From positions 50,674 through 114,673 of the forward strand of contig NZ_JAEKKT010000159.1 of NCBI RefSeq assembly GCF_019510245.1: a DNA stretch of 64,000 nucleotides, given 5' to 3'. The notes below the pieces were generated by a model. That model saw nothing but the letters and a program-made list of their open reading frames with translations. It made no database searches and was not told the origin of the DNA. The position numbers were made by a program, and so were the translations under genes. Within the stretch, counting starts at the first letter, position 1; each line of letters opens with the position of its first letter. The stretch is from Streptomyces sp. (GTDB lineage Bacteria > Actinomycetota > Actinomycetes > Streptomycetales > Streptomycetaceae). Shown here in pieces: positions 44,682 to 53,147 of the stretch.

Positions 44682-46151
44682 TCAGCCGCGGAACCAGTGC
44701 TGCGGCCGGGGTTGGATGTTCTGCCAGACGTGCTTGGGCTCTCGGTACTCGTCCAGGCCGGTCGGTCCCAGCTCGCGGCCCACGCCCGAGTGCCCGAAGC
44801 CACCCCATTCCGCCTGCGGCACGTAGGGGTGGTAGTCGTTGATCCAGACGGTGCCGTGGCGCAGCCGGCGGGCGACCCGCTGGGCCTTGCCCGCGTCCTG
44901 CGTCCAGACGGCTCCGGCGAGGCCGTACTCCGTGTCGTTGGCGATGCGGACGGCGTCGTCCTCGTCGTGGAAGCGCTCCACGGTGAGCACGGGGCCGAAG
45001 GACTCCTCGTGCACCACGCGCATGTCCTGGCGGCACTCGTCGAGGACGGTGGGCGGGTAGTAGAAGCCGTTCGCGAGCGCGGGGTCGTCGGGGCGTGCGC
45101 CGCCGCAGCGCAGTACGGCACCCTCGGCGATCCCGGCTTCGACGTACGCCTCGACCTTCTCGCGGTGCCGCGCGGAGATCAGCGCGCCGGTCTCGGTCTC
45201 GGGGTCGAAGGGGCCGCCGAGGCGGATCAGGCGGGCGCGGCGGACCACCTCGTCGACGAAGGCGTCGTGCAGCGAGTCCTCGACGATCAGCCGGGCGCCG
45301 GCCGAGCAGACCTGCCCCGAGTGCAGGAACACCGCGGTGAGCGCGAAGTCGACGGCCGTCTCGAAGTCGGCGTCGGCGAAGACGACGTTGGGGTTCTTGC
45401 CGCCGAGTTCGAGGGCGACCTTCTTCACCGTGGCGGCCGCGGTGGCCATGAGGTGCCGGCCGGTGTCGAGTCCGCCGGTGAAGGAGACCATGTCGACCGC
45501 CGGGTGCTCGGCCAGCGGTGCGCCCGCCTCGGCTCCGGCGCCCAGGACGAGGTTGGCGGCACCGGCCGGCAGTCCGGCCTCCTCCAGGGCCTTCATCAGC
45601 AGGATCGCCGTGGAAGGGGTCAGCTCGCTGGGCTTGAGGACGAACGTGTTGCCGGCCAGCAGAGCCGGGGCGACCTTCCAGGAGGCTTGCAGCAGCGGGT
45701 AGTTCCAGGGGGTGATCAGCCCGCAGACGCCGACGGGTTCGTAGGTGACCCGGCTGAGCGCGTCGTCGCGGCCGGTGTCCACCACGCGTCCGGCGCCGGT
45801 GCCGGCGATGCCGCCGTAGTAGCGGAGGCAGGAGACGACGTCGGCGATGTCGTACTCGCTCTCCACCAGGCGCTTGCCGGTGTCCAGGGACTCGGCGCGG
45901 GCGAACTCCTTGGCGTCGCGCTCGATGATGCCGGCGGTGCGCAGGAGCAGGGCACCGCGCTCGCGCTCGGGGGTGTGCGGCCAGGGGCCCTCGTCGAACG
46001 CGCGGCGGGCGGCGGCGATCGCGGCCTCCGTGTCGCGGCGGGTCGCCTCCGAGACCGTCGCGACGAGGGTGCCGTCCGCCGGACAGCGGATCTCGCGGTG
46101 GCCGCCGGCCACCGCCGCGCGCCATTTCCCATCCACATACAGATCTGCCAC
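44682..46151 (-). CDS. Betaine aldehyde dehydrogenase-like aldehyde dehydrogenase
   Basis: The 489-residue NAD(P)-dependent enzyme has catalytic Glu248 in LELGGKNPNVVF and Cys282 in HSGQVCSAGARL, with the NAD-binding TPWNYPLLQASWKVAPALLAGNTFVLKPSELTP. The end motif WGGFGHSGVGRELGPTGLDEYREPKHVW resembles BetB/glycine betaine aldehyde dehydrogenases. It would oxidise betaine aldehyde to glycine betaine. GTG 46151 follows AAGGGCG. It heads the operon ALDH-ATPase-permease-binding protein; its upstream region contains a weaker copy of the tandem operator. Confidence 0.92.
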   Translation of the reverse strand: MADLYVDGKWRAAVAGGHREIRCPADGTLVATVSEATRRDTEAAIAAARRAFDEGPWPHTPERERGALLLRTAGIIERDAKEFARAESLDTGKRLVESEYDIADVVSCLRYYGGIAGTGAGRVVDTGRDDALSRVTYEPVGVCGLITPWNYPLLQASWKVAPALLAGNTFVLKPSELTPSTAILLMKALEEAGLPAGAANLVLGAGAEAGAPLAEHPAVDMVSFTGGLDTGRHLMATAAATVKKVALELGGKNPNVVFADADFETAVDFALTAVFLHSGQVCSAGARLIVEDSLHDAFVDEVVRRARLIRLGGPFDPETETGALISARHREKVEAYVEAGIAEGAVLRCGGARPDDPALANGFYYPPTVLDECRQDMRVVHEESFGPVLTVERFHDEDDAVRIANDTEYGLAGAVWTQDAGKAQRVARRLRHGTVWINDYHPYVPQAEWGGFGHSGVGRELGPTGLDEYREPKHVWQNIQPRPQHWFRG

Positions 46152-46176
46152 GGCCGCGCCCTTCGAGCCCGAATTC

Positions 46177-46212
46177 GTTGCGCATTGTGCATTGGTTTGC
46201 TTTTGGTGGAAC
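46177..46212 (-). promoter_or_regulatory. Tandem IclR-type operator (weak copy) of the ALDH-transporter operon
   Basis: Read on the plus strand: GTTGCG-N5-TGCATT, then GG, then TTTGCT-N5-TGGAAC. The 17-2-17 geometry and one outer GTTGCG half are kept, but the other halves deviate. It lies 25 bases upstream of the GTG start. Confidence 0.45.
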
Positions 46213-46291
46213 ACCCTGACCGAATGTGCCGACAGCCGTCAAGGGCTCCGCGCATCCCGATTCGGCCGCGAAAGCGCCGCCGTGGCCCGGT

Positions 46292-47962
46292 CTACCCTGC
46301 CTGCTTCTGGGCATCGCGAAGCCGGTAGTACACCGCCCTGGAGGGCGGCAGCGGCTCCTTGCCGAGGATGAGGTCGGCCGCCTTCTCGGCGATCATCATC
46401 ACCGGCGCGTAGATGTTGCCGTTGGTGACGTACGGCATCACCGAGGCGTCCACCACGCGCAGGCCCTCCACGCCGTGCACCCGCATGCTCGTCGGGTCGA
46501 CGACGGACATCTCGTCGGTGCCCATCTTGCAGGTGCAGGACGGGTGCAGGGCGGTCTCGCCGTCCTTGGCGACCCAGGCGAGGATCTCCTCGTCGGTCGC
46601 CACGGACGGGCCGGGTGAGATCTCCCCGTCGTTGTAGGGGGCGAGGGCCGGCTGGTTGAGGAGGTTGCGGGCGACCTTGACCGCCTCGACCCACTCGCGG
46701 CGGTCCTGCTCGGTGGAGAGGTAGTTGAAGCGCAGGGCCGGGTGCTCGCGCGGGTCCCTGCTCCTGATCTTCACCGAGCCGAGGGCGTCGGAGTACATGG
46801 GGCCGACGTGCACCTGGTAGCCGTGACCGCCGGCCGGCACCGAGCCGTCGTAGCGGACCGCGATGGGCAGGAAGTGGAACATCAGGTTGGGGTAGTCCAC
46901 GTCGTCGTTGCTGCGGCAGAAGCCGCCGGCCTCGAAGTGGTTCGTGGCGGCCGGGCCCTTGCGGAAGAGCCACTGGAGGCCGATGAAGGGGGCCCGCCAC
47001 TTCGCCAGGTACGGCTGTACGGAGACGGGCTGCTTGCAGGCGTACTGGATGTACACCTCCAGGTGGTCCTGGAGGTTCTCGCCGACGCCGGGCAGGTCGT
47101 GGACGACGTCGATGCCGAGGGCGGCCAGTTCCTTCGCGTTGCCGATGCCGGAGAGCTGGAGCAGCTGCGGGGAGTTGATCGCGCCGCCGCAGAGGATGAC
47201 CTCCCTGGCGCGGACCTGCTGGAGGGCGCCCTTGCCGCGCTGGAACTCGACGCCGACCGCCTTCTTGCCCTCGAAGAGGACGCGGGTGACCAGGGCACGG
47301 GTCCGCACGGTGAGGTTCGGGCGCTTCCGGGCGGGCTTGAGGTACGCCTTCGACGCGGACAGGCGGCGGCCGCGGTGGACGTTGCGGTCGAACTTGCCGA
47401 AGCCCTCCTGCCGGTAGCCGTTGACGTCGTCGGTGGGCGCGTGGCCGGCCTCCTCGGTGGCCTTGAGGAAGGCGGAGAAGAGCGGGTTGGTGGCCGGGCC
47501 GCGTTCCAGGACCAGGGGGCCGTCGTGGCCGCGGAACTCGTCGTCCGGGTCGGCGGCCAGGCAGTTCTCCATCCGGCGGAAGTACGGCAGGCAGTGGGCG
47601 TAGTCCCAGCTCTCCATCCCGGCGTCGGCGGCCCAGCGCTCGTAGTCCATGGGGTTGCCGCGCTGGAAGATCATGCCGTTGATGCTGCTGGAGCCGCCGA
47701 GCACCTTGCCGCGGGCGTGGTAGACACGGCGGCCGCCCATGTGGGGCTCGGGCTCGGACTCGTACTTCCAGTCGTAGAAGCGGCTGCCGATGGGGTAGGT
47801 CAGCGCCGCCGGCATGTGGATGAAGACGTCCCACGGGTAGTCGGGGCGGCCTGCCTCCAGGACGAGCACCCGGTTGCCGGGGTCGGCCGAGAGCCGGTTC
47901 GCCAGTGCGCTGCCGGCCGAGCCGCCGCCGACGATGACGAAGTCGTACTGCAAGGGAGCCAT
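46292..47962 (-). CDS. betA: Choline dehydrogenase (GMC oxidoreductase)
   Basis: The 556-residue flavoprotein has the FAD-binding YDFVIVGGGSAGSALANRLS at residues 6-25, the GMC signature ARGKVLGGSSSINGMIFQRG, and the catalytic region ETALHPSCTCKMG (His) with VTNGNIYAPVMMIAEKAADLI (Asn). All parts match BetA, which oxidises choline to betaine aldehyde and partly on to betaine. ATG 47962 is supported by GAGGCACC upstream and the FAD motif position. It diverges from iclR; the tandem operator at 48011-48046 overlaps its promoter (TTGCGT, 18 bp, TATAGC). Confidence 0.94.
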   Translation of the reverse strand: MAPLQYDFVIVGGGSAGSALANRLSADPGNRVLVLEAGRPDYPWDVFIHMPAALTYPIGSRFYDWKYESEPEPHMGGRRVYHARGKVLGGSSSINGMIFQRGNPMDYERWAADAGMESWDYAHCLPYFRRMENCLAADPDDEFRGHDGPLVLERGPATNPLFSAFLKATEEAGHAPTDDVNGYRQEGFGKFDRNVHRGRRLSASKAYLKPARKRPNLTVRTRALVTRVLFEGKKAVGVEFQRGKGALQQVRAREVILCGGAINSPQLLQLSGIGNAKELAALGIDVVHDLPGVGENLQDHLEVYIQYACKQPVSVQPYLAKWRAPFIGLQWLFRKGPAATNHFEAGGFCRSNDDVDYPNLMFHFLPIAVRYDGSVPAGGHGYQVHVGPMYSDALGSVKIRSRDPREHPALRFNYLSTEQDRREWVEAVKVARNLLNQPALAPYNDGEISPGPSVATDEEILAWVAKDGETALHPSCTCKMGTDEMSVVDPTSMRVHGVEGLRVVDASVMPYVTNGNIYAPVMMIAEKAADLILGKEPLPPSRAVYYRLRDAQKQAG

Positions 47963-48010
47963 GGTGCCTCGTCTCGCTCGCGCCGTCGATTGCGCGGCAT
48001 GCTAGTACGG

Positions 48011-48046
48011 GTATCGCTATACGCACCAGGTTGCGAACAACGCAAC
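48011..48046 (-). promoter_or_regulatory. Tandem IclR-type operator and promoter of betA
   Basis: On the minus strand: GTTGCG-N5-CGCAAC (a perfect palindrome, 48030-48046), then CT, then GGTGCG-N5-CGATAC. The -35 TTGCGT lies in the first unit and the -10 TATAGC is the central spacer of the second, with 18 bp between. A bound regulator would cover the promoter. Confidence 0.75.
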
Positions 48047-48084
48047 TTGTAAGATCTTTGTTCACATCGCGTTACTTGGAGTGC

Positions 48085-48120
48085 GTTGTTTACTGCGCGT
48101 ATAGTTTCGCTATGAGCAAC
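48085..48120 (+). promoter_or_regulatory. Tandem IclR-type operator over the iclR promoter and start codon
   Basis: GTTGTT-N5-CGCGTA, then TA, then GTTTCG-N5-AGCAAC, again with 17-2-17 spacing. The -10 TATAGT (48100-48105, with TTGGAG 18 bp upstream) lies inside it, and the last half-site AGCAAC forms codons 2 and 3 of iclR. Autoregulation is inferred. Confidence 0.6.
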
Positions 48121-48909
48121 TTCAGTCCGGATACCGAAACGAACGGCTCATCTTCCGGTGGCGTGCAGTCCGTCGACCGCGCCATCAGCGTCCTGGAGAT
48201 CCTGGCCCAGCGCGGCGAGGCGGGAGTGAGCGAGGTGGCCGCCGAGATCGATGTTCACAAGTCGACCGCGTTCCGGCTGCTCGGCGCCCTGGAGGCGCGC
48301 GGTCTCGTGGAGCAGTCGGGCGAGCGGGGCAAGTACTCGCTCGGCTTCGGCATCGTACGCCTGGCCGGCGCGGTGACCGGGCGCATCGACGTCACCCAGC
48401 AGGGCCGGGCGGTGTGCGAGCGGCTGGCCGAGGAGATCGGCGAGACGGTCAACATCGCGGTGATGCAGGAGCACTACGCGATCAACCTCTACCAGGTGCG
48501 GGGTACGGCCGCCGTCACCGCGCACAACTGGGTCGGCCAGCTGACCCCGTTGCACGCCACCTCCAGCGGCAAGATCATGCTCGCCCACCGGCCCGCCGCG
48601 GAGCGGGCCGCACTGATCTCGGACGGGGGCCTGAAGAAGCTGACCCCGCACACCATCTCCTCGAAGGCGAAGCTGGAGAAGAACCTCGCCGAGGCCCGGG
48701 AGCGCGGTTACGCCTGGACGCTGGAGGAGCTGGAGATCGGGCTGCACGCGATGGCCGCGCCGATCCGGGACCGGGACAGCGCGGTCATCGCGTCGATCAG
48801 CGCCTCCGGGCCGTCCTACCGGTTCACCGAGGAGCGCATGCACGAGCTGGCCCCGGTGCTGGTCAAGGGCGCGGAGGAGATCAGCTACCGCATGGGGTAC
48901 CTGGGCTGA
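48112..48909 (+). CDS. IclR-family transcriptional regulator of the choline/betaine locus
   Basis: The 265-residue protein has a winged helix (QSVDRAISVLEILAQRGEAGVSEVAAEIDVHKSTAFRLLGALEARGLVEQ) and an IclR effector domain (VGQLTPLHATSSGKIMLAHRP, YAWTLEELEIGLHAMAAPIRDRDSAVIASISASGPSYRFTEER). ATG 48112 has no ribosome-binding site, and the -10 TATAGT ends 6 bases before it, so the message is probably leaderless. Its place between betA and the demethylase genes, and the repeated operator at six promoters, make it the likely local regulator. The effector could be choline, betaine or a downstream product. Confidence 0.93.
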   Translation: MSNFSPDTETNGSSSGGVQSVDRAISVLEILAQRGEAGVSEVAAEIDVHKSTAFRLLGALEARGLVEQSGERGKYSLGFGIVRLAGAVTGRIDVTQQGRAVCERLAEEIGETVNIAVMQEHYAINLYQVRGTAAVTAHNWVGQLTPLHATSSGKIMLAHRPAAERAALISDGGLKKLTPHTISSKAKLEKNLAEARERGYAWTLEELEIGLHAMAAPIRDRDSAVIASISASGPSYRFTEERMHELAPVLVKGAEEISYRMGYLG

Positions 48910-48964
48910 GCCGCCCGCGCGGCGACCGCCGGACGGCCCGCCCGCTCGGCTGCGGGTCGGCGGA

Positions 48965-48997
48965 GGCTGGTCGCGCGGTTCCTCCCCCGGCCTTCGG
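48965..48997. repeat. Dispersed 33-bp repeat (copy B, inverted)
   Basis: The reverse complement of this segment matches 30925-30957 at 30 of 33 positions (core GGGGGAGGAAC, end CGCGACCAGCC). It lies between the convergent iclR and Rieske oxygenase genes. The hairpin and GGGGGTACCCCC parts seen in copy A are absent here. Confidence 0.7.
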
Positions 48998-49033
48998 CGG
49001 CACCGCGCCGGCGGCGCAAGCGCGCCACGGGCG

Positions 49034-50167
49034 TCACTCCGGCTGCAGGGTTCCGAGCCGTTCGCCGACCCAGTCGTGGAAGGCGCCGATGTGGTGCTCG
49101 CTGGGCACCAGCACCCCGCCCTTGGCGTACAGCCGTGAGCTCATGCCCGGCTGCGTGCGTTCGCAGGCCTCGAAGTCCTGCCGGTTGACCCGGTCGAAGA
49201 GCTCCACGGACCGGCTGACGTCCTTGCCGCTCTCGACGACGTGCGGCAGGTAGAGCCAGTCGCACTCGACGATCGTGCGGTCGGCGGCCACCGGGTACAT
49301 CCGGTGGAATATCACGTGGTCCGGGACCAGGTTGATGAACACCTGCGGCTTGACGGTGATCGCGTAGTACCGCCGGTCCTGGTCCACCGAGACCCCGGGG
49401 ATGCGGTCGAGTCCCTCGGAGCCGTCGACGGTGAAGCCCTGCACGTCCGCGCCGAACTCGGCGCCGTGGCCGACGTAGTACTGGGCCGCGTAGCCGTCGG
49501 CGAACTCGGGCAGCACCTCGGTGAGTTCGGGGTGGATGGTGGCGCAGTGGTAGCACTCCATGAAGTTCTCGATGATGAGCTTCCAGTTGGCCTTGACGTC
49601 GTAGACGATCCGCCTGCCGACGGAAAGCTCCTCGATGCCGTAGCGCTCGATCGACTCGACGTCACCCAGCCGCTCGACGGCCGCCCCGATCACGTCCTCC
49701 TCGAAGGACGGCGGGTTCTCCGCGAGGCACACCCACACATAGCCGAGCCACTCGCGGACGGCGACGCCCACCAGGCCGTACTCGGTGCGCCCGACGTCCG
49801 GCATCCTGGTGAGGTTGGGGGCGGCGACCAGCCTGCCGTCCAGGTCGTAGGTCCAGGCGTGGTACGGGCACTGGAACGCCCGCCTGACCTCGCCCGTCTC
49901 CTCCGTGCAGAGTCTGGCGCCGCGGTGCCGGCAGACGTTGAAGTAGGCGCGGACCGACCCGTCCCGGGCCCGGGTGACGAGGATGGACTCGCGGCCCACG
50001 TCGACGGTGCGGAAGGCGCCGGGCTTCGGCAGATCGGCCGCGCGGGCCACGCAGAACCACATCGTCTCGAAGATGCGCTCCTGCTCCTGGGCGAAGATCC
50101 CGGGATCGGTGTAGGCGGAGCCGGGGAGGGTGGCGATCAGGCTGTCCGGCAGGCTGGTCGAGGTCAC
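49034..50167 (-). CDS. Rieske non-heme iron oxygenase, glycine betaine demethylase-like (GbcA type)
   Basis: The 377-residue alpha subunit has the Rieske [2Fe-2S] ligands Cys79, His81, Cys100 and His103 (FNVCRHRGARLC, FQCPYHAWTYD). The mononuclear-iron region is NFMECYHCATIHPEL, with His207 and His212 and a carboxylate expected near QDFEACE. This matches GbcA/stachydrine-demethylase-like oxygenases that remove one methyl of glycine betaine as formaldehyde, giving dimethylglycine. It is the third gene of an operon with Rieske ferredoxin and FAD reductase; electron transfer through these is inferred. Stachydrine or carnitine as substrate remains possible. Confidence 0.9.
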   Translation of the reverse strand: MTSTSLPDSLIATLPGSAYTDPGIFAQEQERIFETMWFCVARAADLPKPGAFRTVDVGRESILVTRARDGSVRAYFNVCRHRGARLCTEETGEVRRAFQCPYHAWTYDLDGRLVAAPNLTRMPDVGRTEYGLVGVAVREWLGYVWVCLAENPPSFEEDVIGAAVERLGDVESIERYGIEELSVGRRIVYDVKANWKLIIENFMECYHCATIHPELTEVLPEFADGYAAQYYVGHGAEFGADVQGFTVDGSEGLDRIPGVSVDQDRRYYAITVKPQVFINLVPDHVIFHRMYPVAADRTIVECDWLYLPHVVESGKDVSRSVELFDRVNRQDFEACERTQPGMSSRLYAKGGVLVPSEHHIGAFHDWVGERLGTLQPE

Positions 50168-50219
50168 GGTGCACTCCTCGGAGAACGTCGTGGATCGGTG
50201 GGGTGGCGCGGGCGCCGGG

Positions 50220-51383
50220 TCAGGACGCGGCGGTGCCGAACTGCTTGCGGGCGCGGGTGAACAGCCGCGGCTGGTTCATCCCGAGCACGGCGACCTGCCG
50301 GCCCGCCCGCCGGTACACGGCGAGGAAGCTGCGGTCGTCGGTCGAGCCCTCCTCGACCGTCACGCTGTCGGCCCCGGCGGCGTGACCGACGAACTGGATC
50401 TTCACTCCGTACTGGTCGGACCAGAAGTACGGCGGCCGGGGCGCCCCCGGTTCCCGCGCGCCGTGGGCGAGCAGCGTGGCGACGGCGGTGTCCGGCCGTT
50501 CCCGCGCGCCGGTCCAGTGCTCGATCCTGCGGTGGGCGCCGGTGTGCGGGTCGTACCAGTTGGCGCAGTCGCCGACGGCGACCACCCCGGCGACGCTGGT
50601 GCGGCCGTCGGCGCCGCACTTCACGCCGTTGTCGAGGGCGATGCCGGAACCCGCCAGCCAGTCGACCGAGGCGCGCGCCCCGACCCCGACGACGACGGTG
50701 TCGGCGGGCACGCTGCGGCCGTCCTCGAGCAGCACGCCCGCCACCTGGCGCTCGCCGCTCAGCCCCTTGACCCCCACTCCGCACAGCAGCCGTACCCCGT
50801 GGTCGGCGTGGAGCGCGGAGACGACGGCGCCCATGGCCTCGCCGAGCGGTCCGGCCAGCGGGGTCGGGGCCGCCTCGATCACGGTGACGTCGAGGCCGAG
50901 GGCGTACGCGGTGGAGGCGACCTCGGCACCGACGAACCCGCCGCCGATCACCACCAGGCGGCCGCCCCGGGCGAGGTCCGCCCGCAGCGCCCGGGCGTCG
51001 TCGAGGGTGCGCAGCGTGTGGACGCCGGCGAGGCCCTCGGTGCCGGGCAGGGTACGGGCGGCGGCGCCGGTCGCGATGACCACGCCGTCGGCGCGGACCT
51101 CCCCGCCGCCGGCGAGCCGGATCGCCTGCCGGGTGCGGTCGAGACCGACGGCCCGTGCGCCGAGCAGCCACTCCGCCCCGAGGTCCTCGTCGTCGCGCTC
51201 CAGTGCCAGGTCCGCCTCGCCGAGGGTGCCGGCGAGGAACTCCTTGGAGAGCGGCGGCCGGTCGTACGGCCGGTGCGGCTCGTCGCCGACGACGACCAGG
51301 CGGCCGTCGTACCCCCGCTGCCGCAGCGAGCGCGCGGCCGACAAACCGGCCAGCGAGGCGCCCACCACGGCGACGGTCCTCAC
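50220..51383 (-). CDS. NAD(P)H:ferredoxin reductase of the Rieske system
   Basis: The 387-residue flavoprotein resembles BphA4/putidaredoxin reductase. It has the FAD motif TVAVVGASLAGLSAARSLRQRGYDGRLVVVGDE, the PYDRPPLSKEFL segment, the NAD motif GRLVVIGGGFVGAEVASTAYALGLDVTVIE, and GVVAVGDCANW near the C-terminal FAD site. GTG 51383 overlaps the ferredoxin stop (GTGA). It passes electrons from NAD(P)H to the ferredoxin and on to the oxygenase. Pseudomonas betaine demethylase instead uses a GbcB reductase with its own plant-type FeS domain. Confidence 0.92.
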   Translation of the reverse strand: MRTVAVVGASLAGLSAARSLRQRGYDGRLVVVGDEPHRPYDRPPLSKEFLAGTLGEADLALERDDEDLGAEWLLGARAVGLDRTRQAIRLAGGGEVRADGVVIATGAAARTLPGTEGLAGVHTLRTLDDARALRADLARGGRLVVIGGGFVGAEVASTAYALGLDVTVIEAAPTPLAGPLGEAMGAVVSALHADHGVRLLCGVGVKGLSGERQVAGVLLEDGRSVPADTVVVGVGARASVDWLAGSGIALDNGVKCGADGRTSVAGVVAVGDCANWYDPHTGAHRRIEHWTGARERPDTAVATLLAHGAREPGAPRPPYFWSDQYGVKIQFVGHAAGADSVTVEEGSTDDRSFLAVYRRAGRQVAVLGMNQPRLFTRARKQFGTAAS

Positions 51384-51742
51384 GCCGCGCCTCCGGCGAG
51401 GCGGGCGGTGACGCACGGCGGCAGGTTGGGCGCCTCGGCGGAGAGCCGGACGTAGACCGTGCCGTCCTCCACGACGACCTCGTGGGTGCGGACCGGGAGC
51501 TTGGCCGGGGGTGCGTCCACGGCGCCGGTGCGCAGGTCGAACCTGGAGGCGTGCAGGGGGCATTCCACCTCGCAGCCCTCCAGCCAGCCGTCGGCGAGCG
51601 AGGCGTCCTGGTGGGTGCAGGTGTCGTCGATGGCGAAGAGCTCCCCGTCGTCGGTGTGGAACACCGAGACGGGCGGTTCGATGTCGAGCCGGTGGGCCTC
51701 GCCTCGCGGCAGATCCGCGAGACGGCACGCGGGAATCATCAT
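51380..51742 (-). CDS. Rieske-type [2Fe-2S] ferredoxin
   Basis: The 120-residue protein has the ligands of a Rieske cluster in DDTCTHQDASLADGWLEGCEVECPLHASRFDLRTG (Cys-x-His and Cys-x2-His), as in BphA3-type ferredoxins. ATG 51742 follows GAGGTG; a second ATG is the next codon. It is the first gene of the operon ferredoxin-reductase-oxygenase and carries electrons between them. The tandem operator at 51751-51786 starts 8 bases upstream of the ATG. Confidence 0.93.
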   Translation of the reverse strand: MMIPACRLADLPRGEAHRLDIEPPVSVFHTDDGELFAIDDTCTHQDASLADGWLEGCEVECPLHASRFDLRTGAVDAPPAKLPVRTHEVVVEDGTVYVRLSAEAPNLPPCVTARLAGGAA

Positions 51743-51750
51743 GACACCTC

Positions 51751-51786
51751 GGTGCGTATAGCGAAACGGATTGCGATGAGCGCAAC
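51751..51786 (-). promoter_or_regulatory. Tandem IclR-type operator and promoter of the demethylase operon
   Basis: On the minus strand: GTTGCG-N5-CGCAAT, then CC, then GTTTCG-N5-CGCACC. The -35 TTGCGC and the -10 TATACG (19 bp apart) lie inside the two units, exactly as at betA. The inner unit is the mirror image of the inner betA unit (GGTGCGTATAGCGA). Confidence 0.7.
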
Positions 51787-51930
51787 GCCAGTCTGGAGGC
51801 CGCCGCGAAGCGTTGTCAAGGAGTTCACGCGCCGGTTTACCCGGCCTCCGACGGCGGTCCCGCGGGCACGCCGAAGCGCCCTCGAAAGCAGGCGTGAGCA
51901 GGGCGAACAGGCCCCGGTGGGGTGCGGGCA

Positions 51931-51966
51931 CGGCCCTGCCCCGGTGCCGTCACCGGGGCAGGGCCG
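51931..51966. terminator. 16-bp perfect hairpin after the mycothiol dehydrogenase gene
   Basis: CGGCCCTGCCCCGGTG (51931-51946) and its exact complement (51951-51966) flank the loop CCGT. It lies 36 bp after the MscR stop codon and before the divergent-side promoter of the demethylase operon. No U-run follows. Confidence 0.7.
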
Positions 51967-52002
51967 CTTCGCCTGTGGGCGGTCGGAGACCGCGGCCGTT
52001 CG

Positions 52003-53115
52003 TCAGAGGAGCACGACGGAACGCAGCACGTCACCGTGGTGCATGCGCTCGAACGCCTTCTCGACCTCGTCCAGGGCGATGGTCTCGGTGACGAAGGCGT
52101 CGAGGTCGAGGCGGCCCTGCATGTACAGGTCGATGAGCATGGGGAAGTCCCGGGAGGGCAGGCAGTCGCCGTACCAGGACGACTTGAGTGCGCCACCGCG
52201 ACCGAAGACGTCGAGGAGCGGCAGTTCCAGCTTCATCTCCGGAGTGGGGACGCCGACCAGGACGACGGTGCCGGCGAGGTCGCGGGCGTAGAAGGCCTGC
52301 TGGTAGGTCTCCGGGCGGCCGACCGCCTCGATGACGACGTCGGCGCCGAAGCCGCCGGTCAGTTCACGCACCGCGTCGACGGCGTCGGTCTCCTTGGAGT
52401 TGACCGTGTGGGTGGCGCCGAGCCTGCGGGCGTTCTCCAGCTTGCGGTCGTCGATGTCCACGGCGATGACGCGCGCCGCGCCGGCCAGGTTCGAACCGAG
52501 GACGGCCGCGGCGCCGACGCCTCCGCAGCCGATCACGGCGACGCTGTCGCCGCGGCCGACGTTTCCGGTGTTGAGGGCGGCGCCGATGCCCGCCATCACG
52601 CCGCATCCCAGCAGCCCGGCGGCCGCCGCCGAGGCGCGCCGGTCGACCTTGGTGCACTGCCCGGCGGCCACCAGCGTCTTCTCGGCGAACGCCCCTATGC
52701 CGAGGGCGGGCGAGAGTTCCGTCCCTCCCCCAGACTTCGTCCGGGAGGTGCCCCCAGTCAGGGTCATCCGCTGCCCGGCGTTGTGCGTGGCGAAGCAGTA
52801 CCACGGACGCCCGCGCAGGCAGGCGCGGCACTGGCCGCACACCGCACGCCAGTTGAGGATCACGAAGTCACCGGGCGCCACGTCGGTGACATCGTCGCCG
52901 ACCGCCTCGACGATCCCCGCCGCCTCGTGCCCCAGCAGGAAGGGGAAGTCGTCGCTGATGCCGCCCTCGCGGTAGTGCAGATCGGTGTGGCAGACGCCGC
53001 AGGCCTGCACCTGTACGACGGCTTCGCCCGGCCCCGGGTCGGGCACCACGATCGTCTCGAGGCTGACGGGGGCGCCCTTGCTCCGCGCGACGACGGCACG
53101 GACCTGCTGGGACAT
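52003..53115 (-). CDS. mscR: S-(hydroxymethyl)mycothiol dehydrogenase (formaldehyde dehydrogenase)
   Basis: The 370-residue zinc dehydrogenase matches MscR/AdhE2. It has CGVCHTDLHYREGGISDDFPFLLGHEAAG (catalytic zinc), NWRAVCGQCRACLRGRPWYC (structural zinc), LLGCGVMAGIGAALNTG and the NAD motif VAVIGCGGVGAAAVLGS. It oxidises the formaldehyde-mycothiol adduct, so it would detoxify formaldehyde from betaine demethylation. GGAGGAG precedes ATG 53115. Around residues 120-130, about ten residues (GGTSRTKSGG) interrupt the conserved LTDGTELSPALGIGAF region and are encoded by a palindromic repeat. The promoter carries the tandem operator. Confidence 0.93.
   Translation of the reverse strand: MSQQVRAVVARSKGAPVSLETIVVPDPGPGEAVVQVQACGVCHTDLHYREGGISDDFPFLLGHEAAGIVEAVGDDVTDVAPGDFVILNWRAVCGQCRACLRGRPWYCFATHNAGQRMTLTGGTSRTKSGGGTELSPALGIGAFAEKTLVAAGQCTKVDRRASAAAAGLLGCGVMAGIGAALNTGNVGRGDSVAVIGCGGVGAAAVLGSNLAGAARVIAVDIDDRKLENARRLGATHTVNSKETDAVDAVRELTGGFGADVVIEAVGRPETYQQAFYARDLAGTVVLVGVPTPEMKLELPLLDVFGRGGALKSSWYGDCLPSRDFPMLIDLYMQGRLDLDAFVTETIALDEVEKAFERMHHGDVLRSVVLL
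52723..52757. repeat. Palindromic Streptomyces repeat inserted in frame inside mscR
   Basis: The plus strand carries CCTCCCCCAGAC-TTC-GTCCGGGAGG followed by TGCCCCCAG, a hairpin-forming sequence that resembles dispersed repeats found between and within genes in Streptomyces. It adds about 30 bp without shifting the frame, giving the extra residues GGTSRTKSGG in MscR. Confidence 0.65.
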
Positions 53116-53147
53116 GGCCACTCCTCCACTGACAGAGGCGGCGAGAT

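Noticed and set aside
49241..51455. Plus-strand open frames opposite the Rieske oxygenase and reductase
   Set aside because: They are mirror frames of GC-rich genes; the minus-strand products carry complete cofactor motifs.
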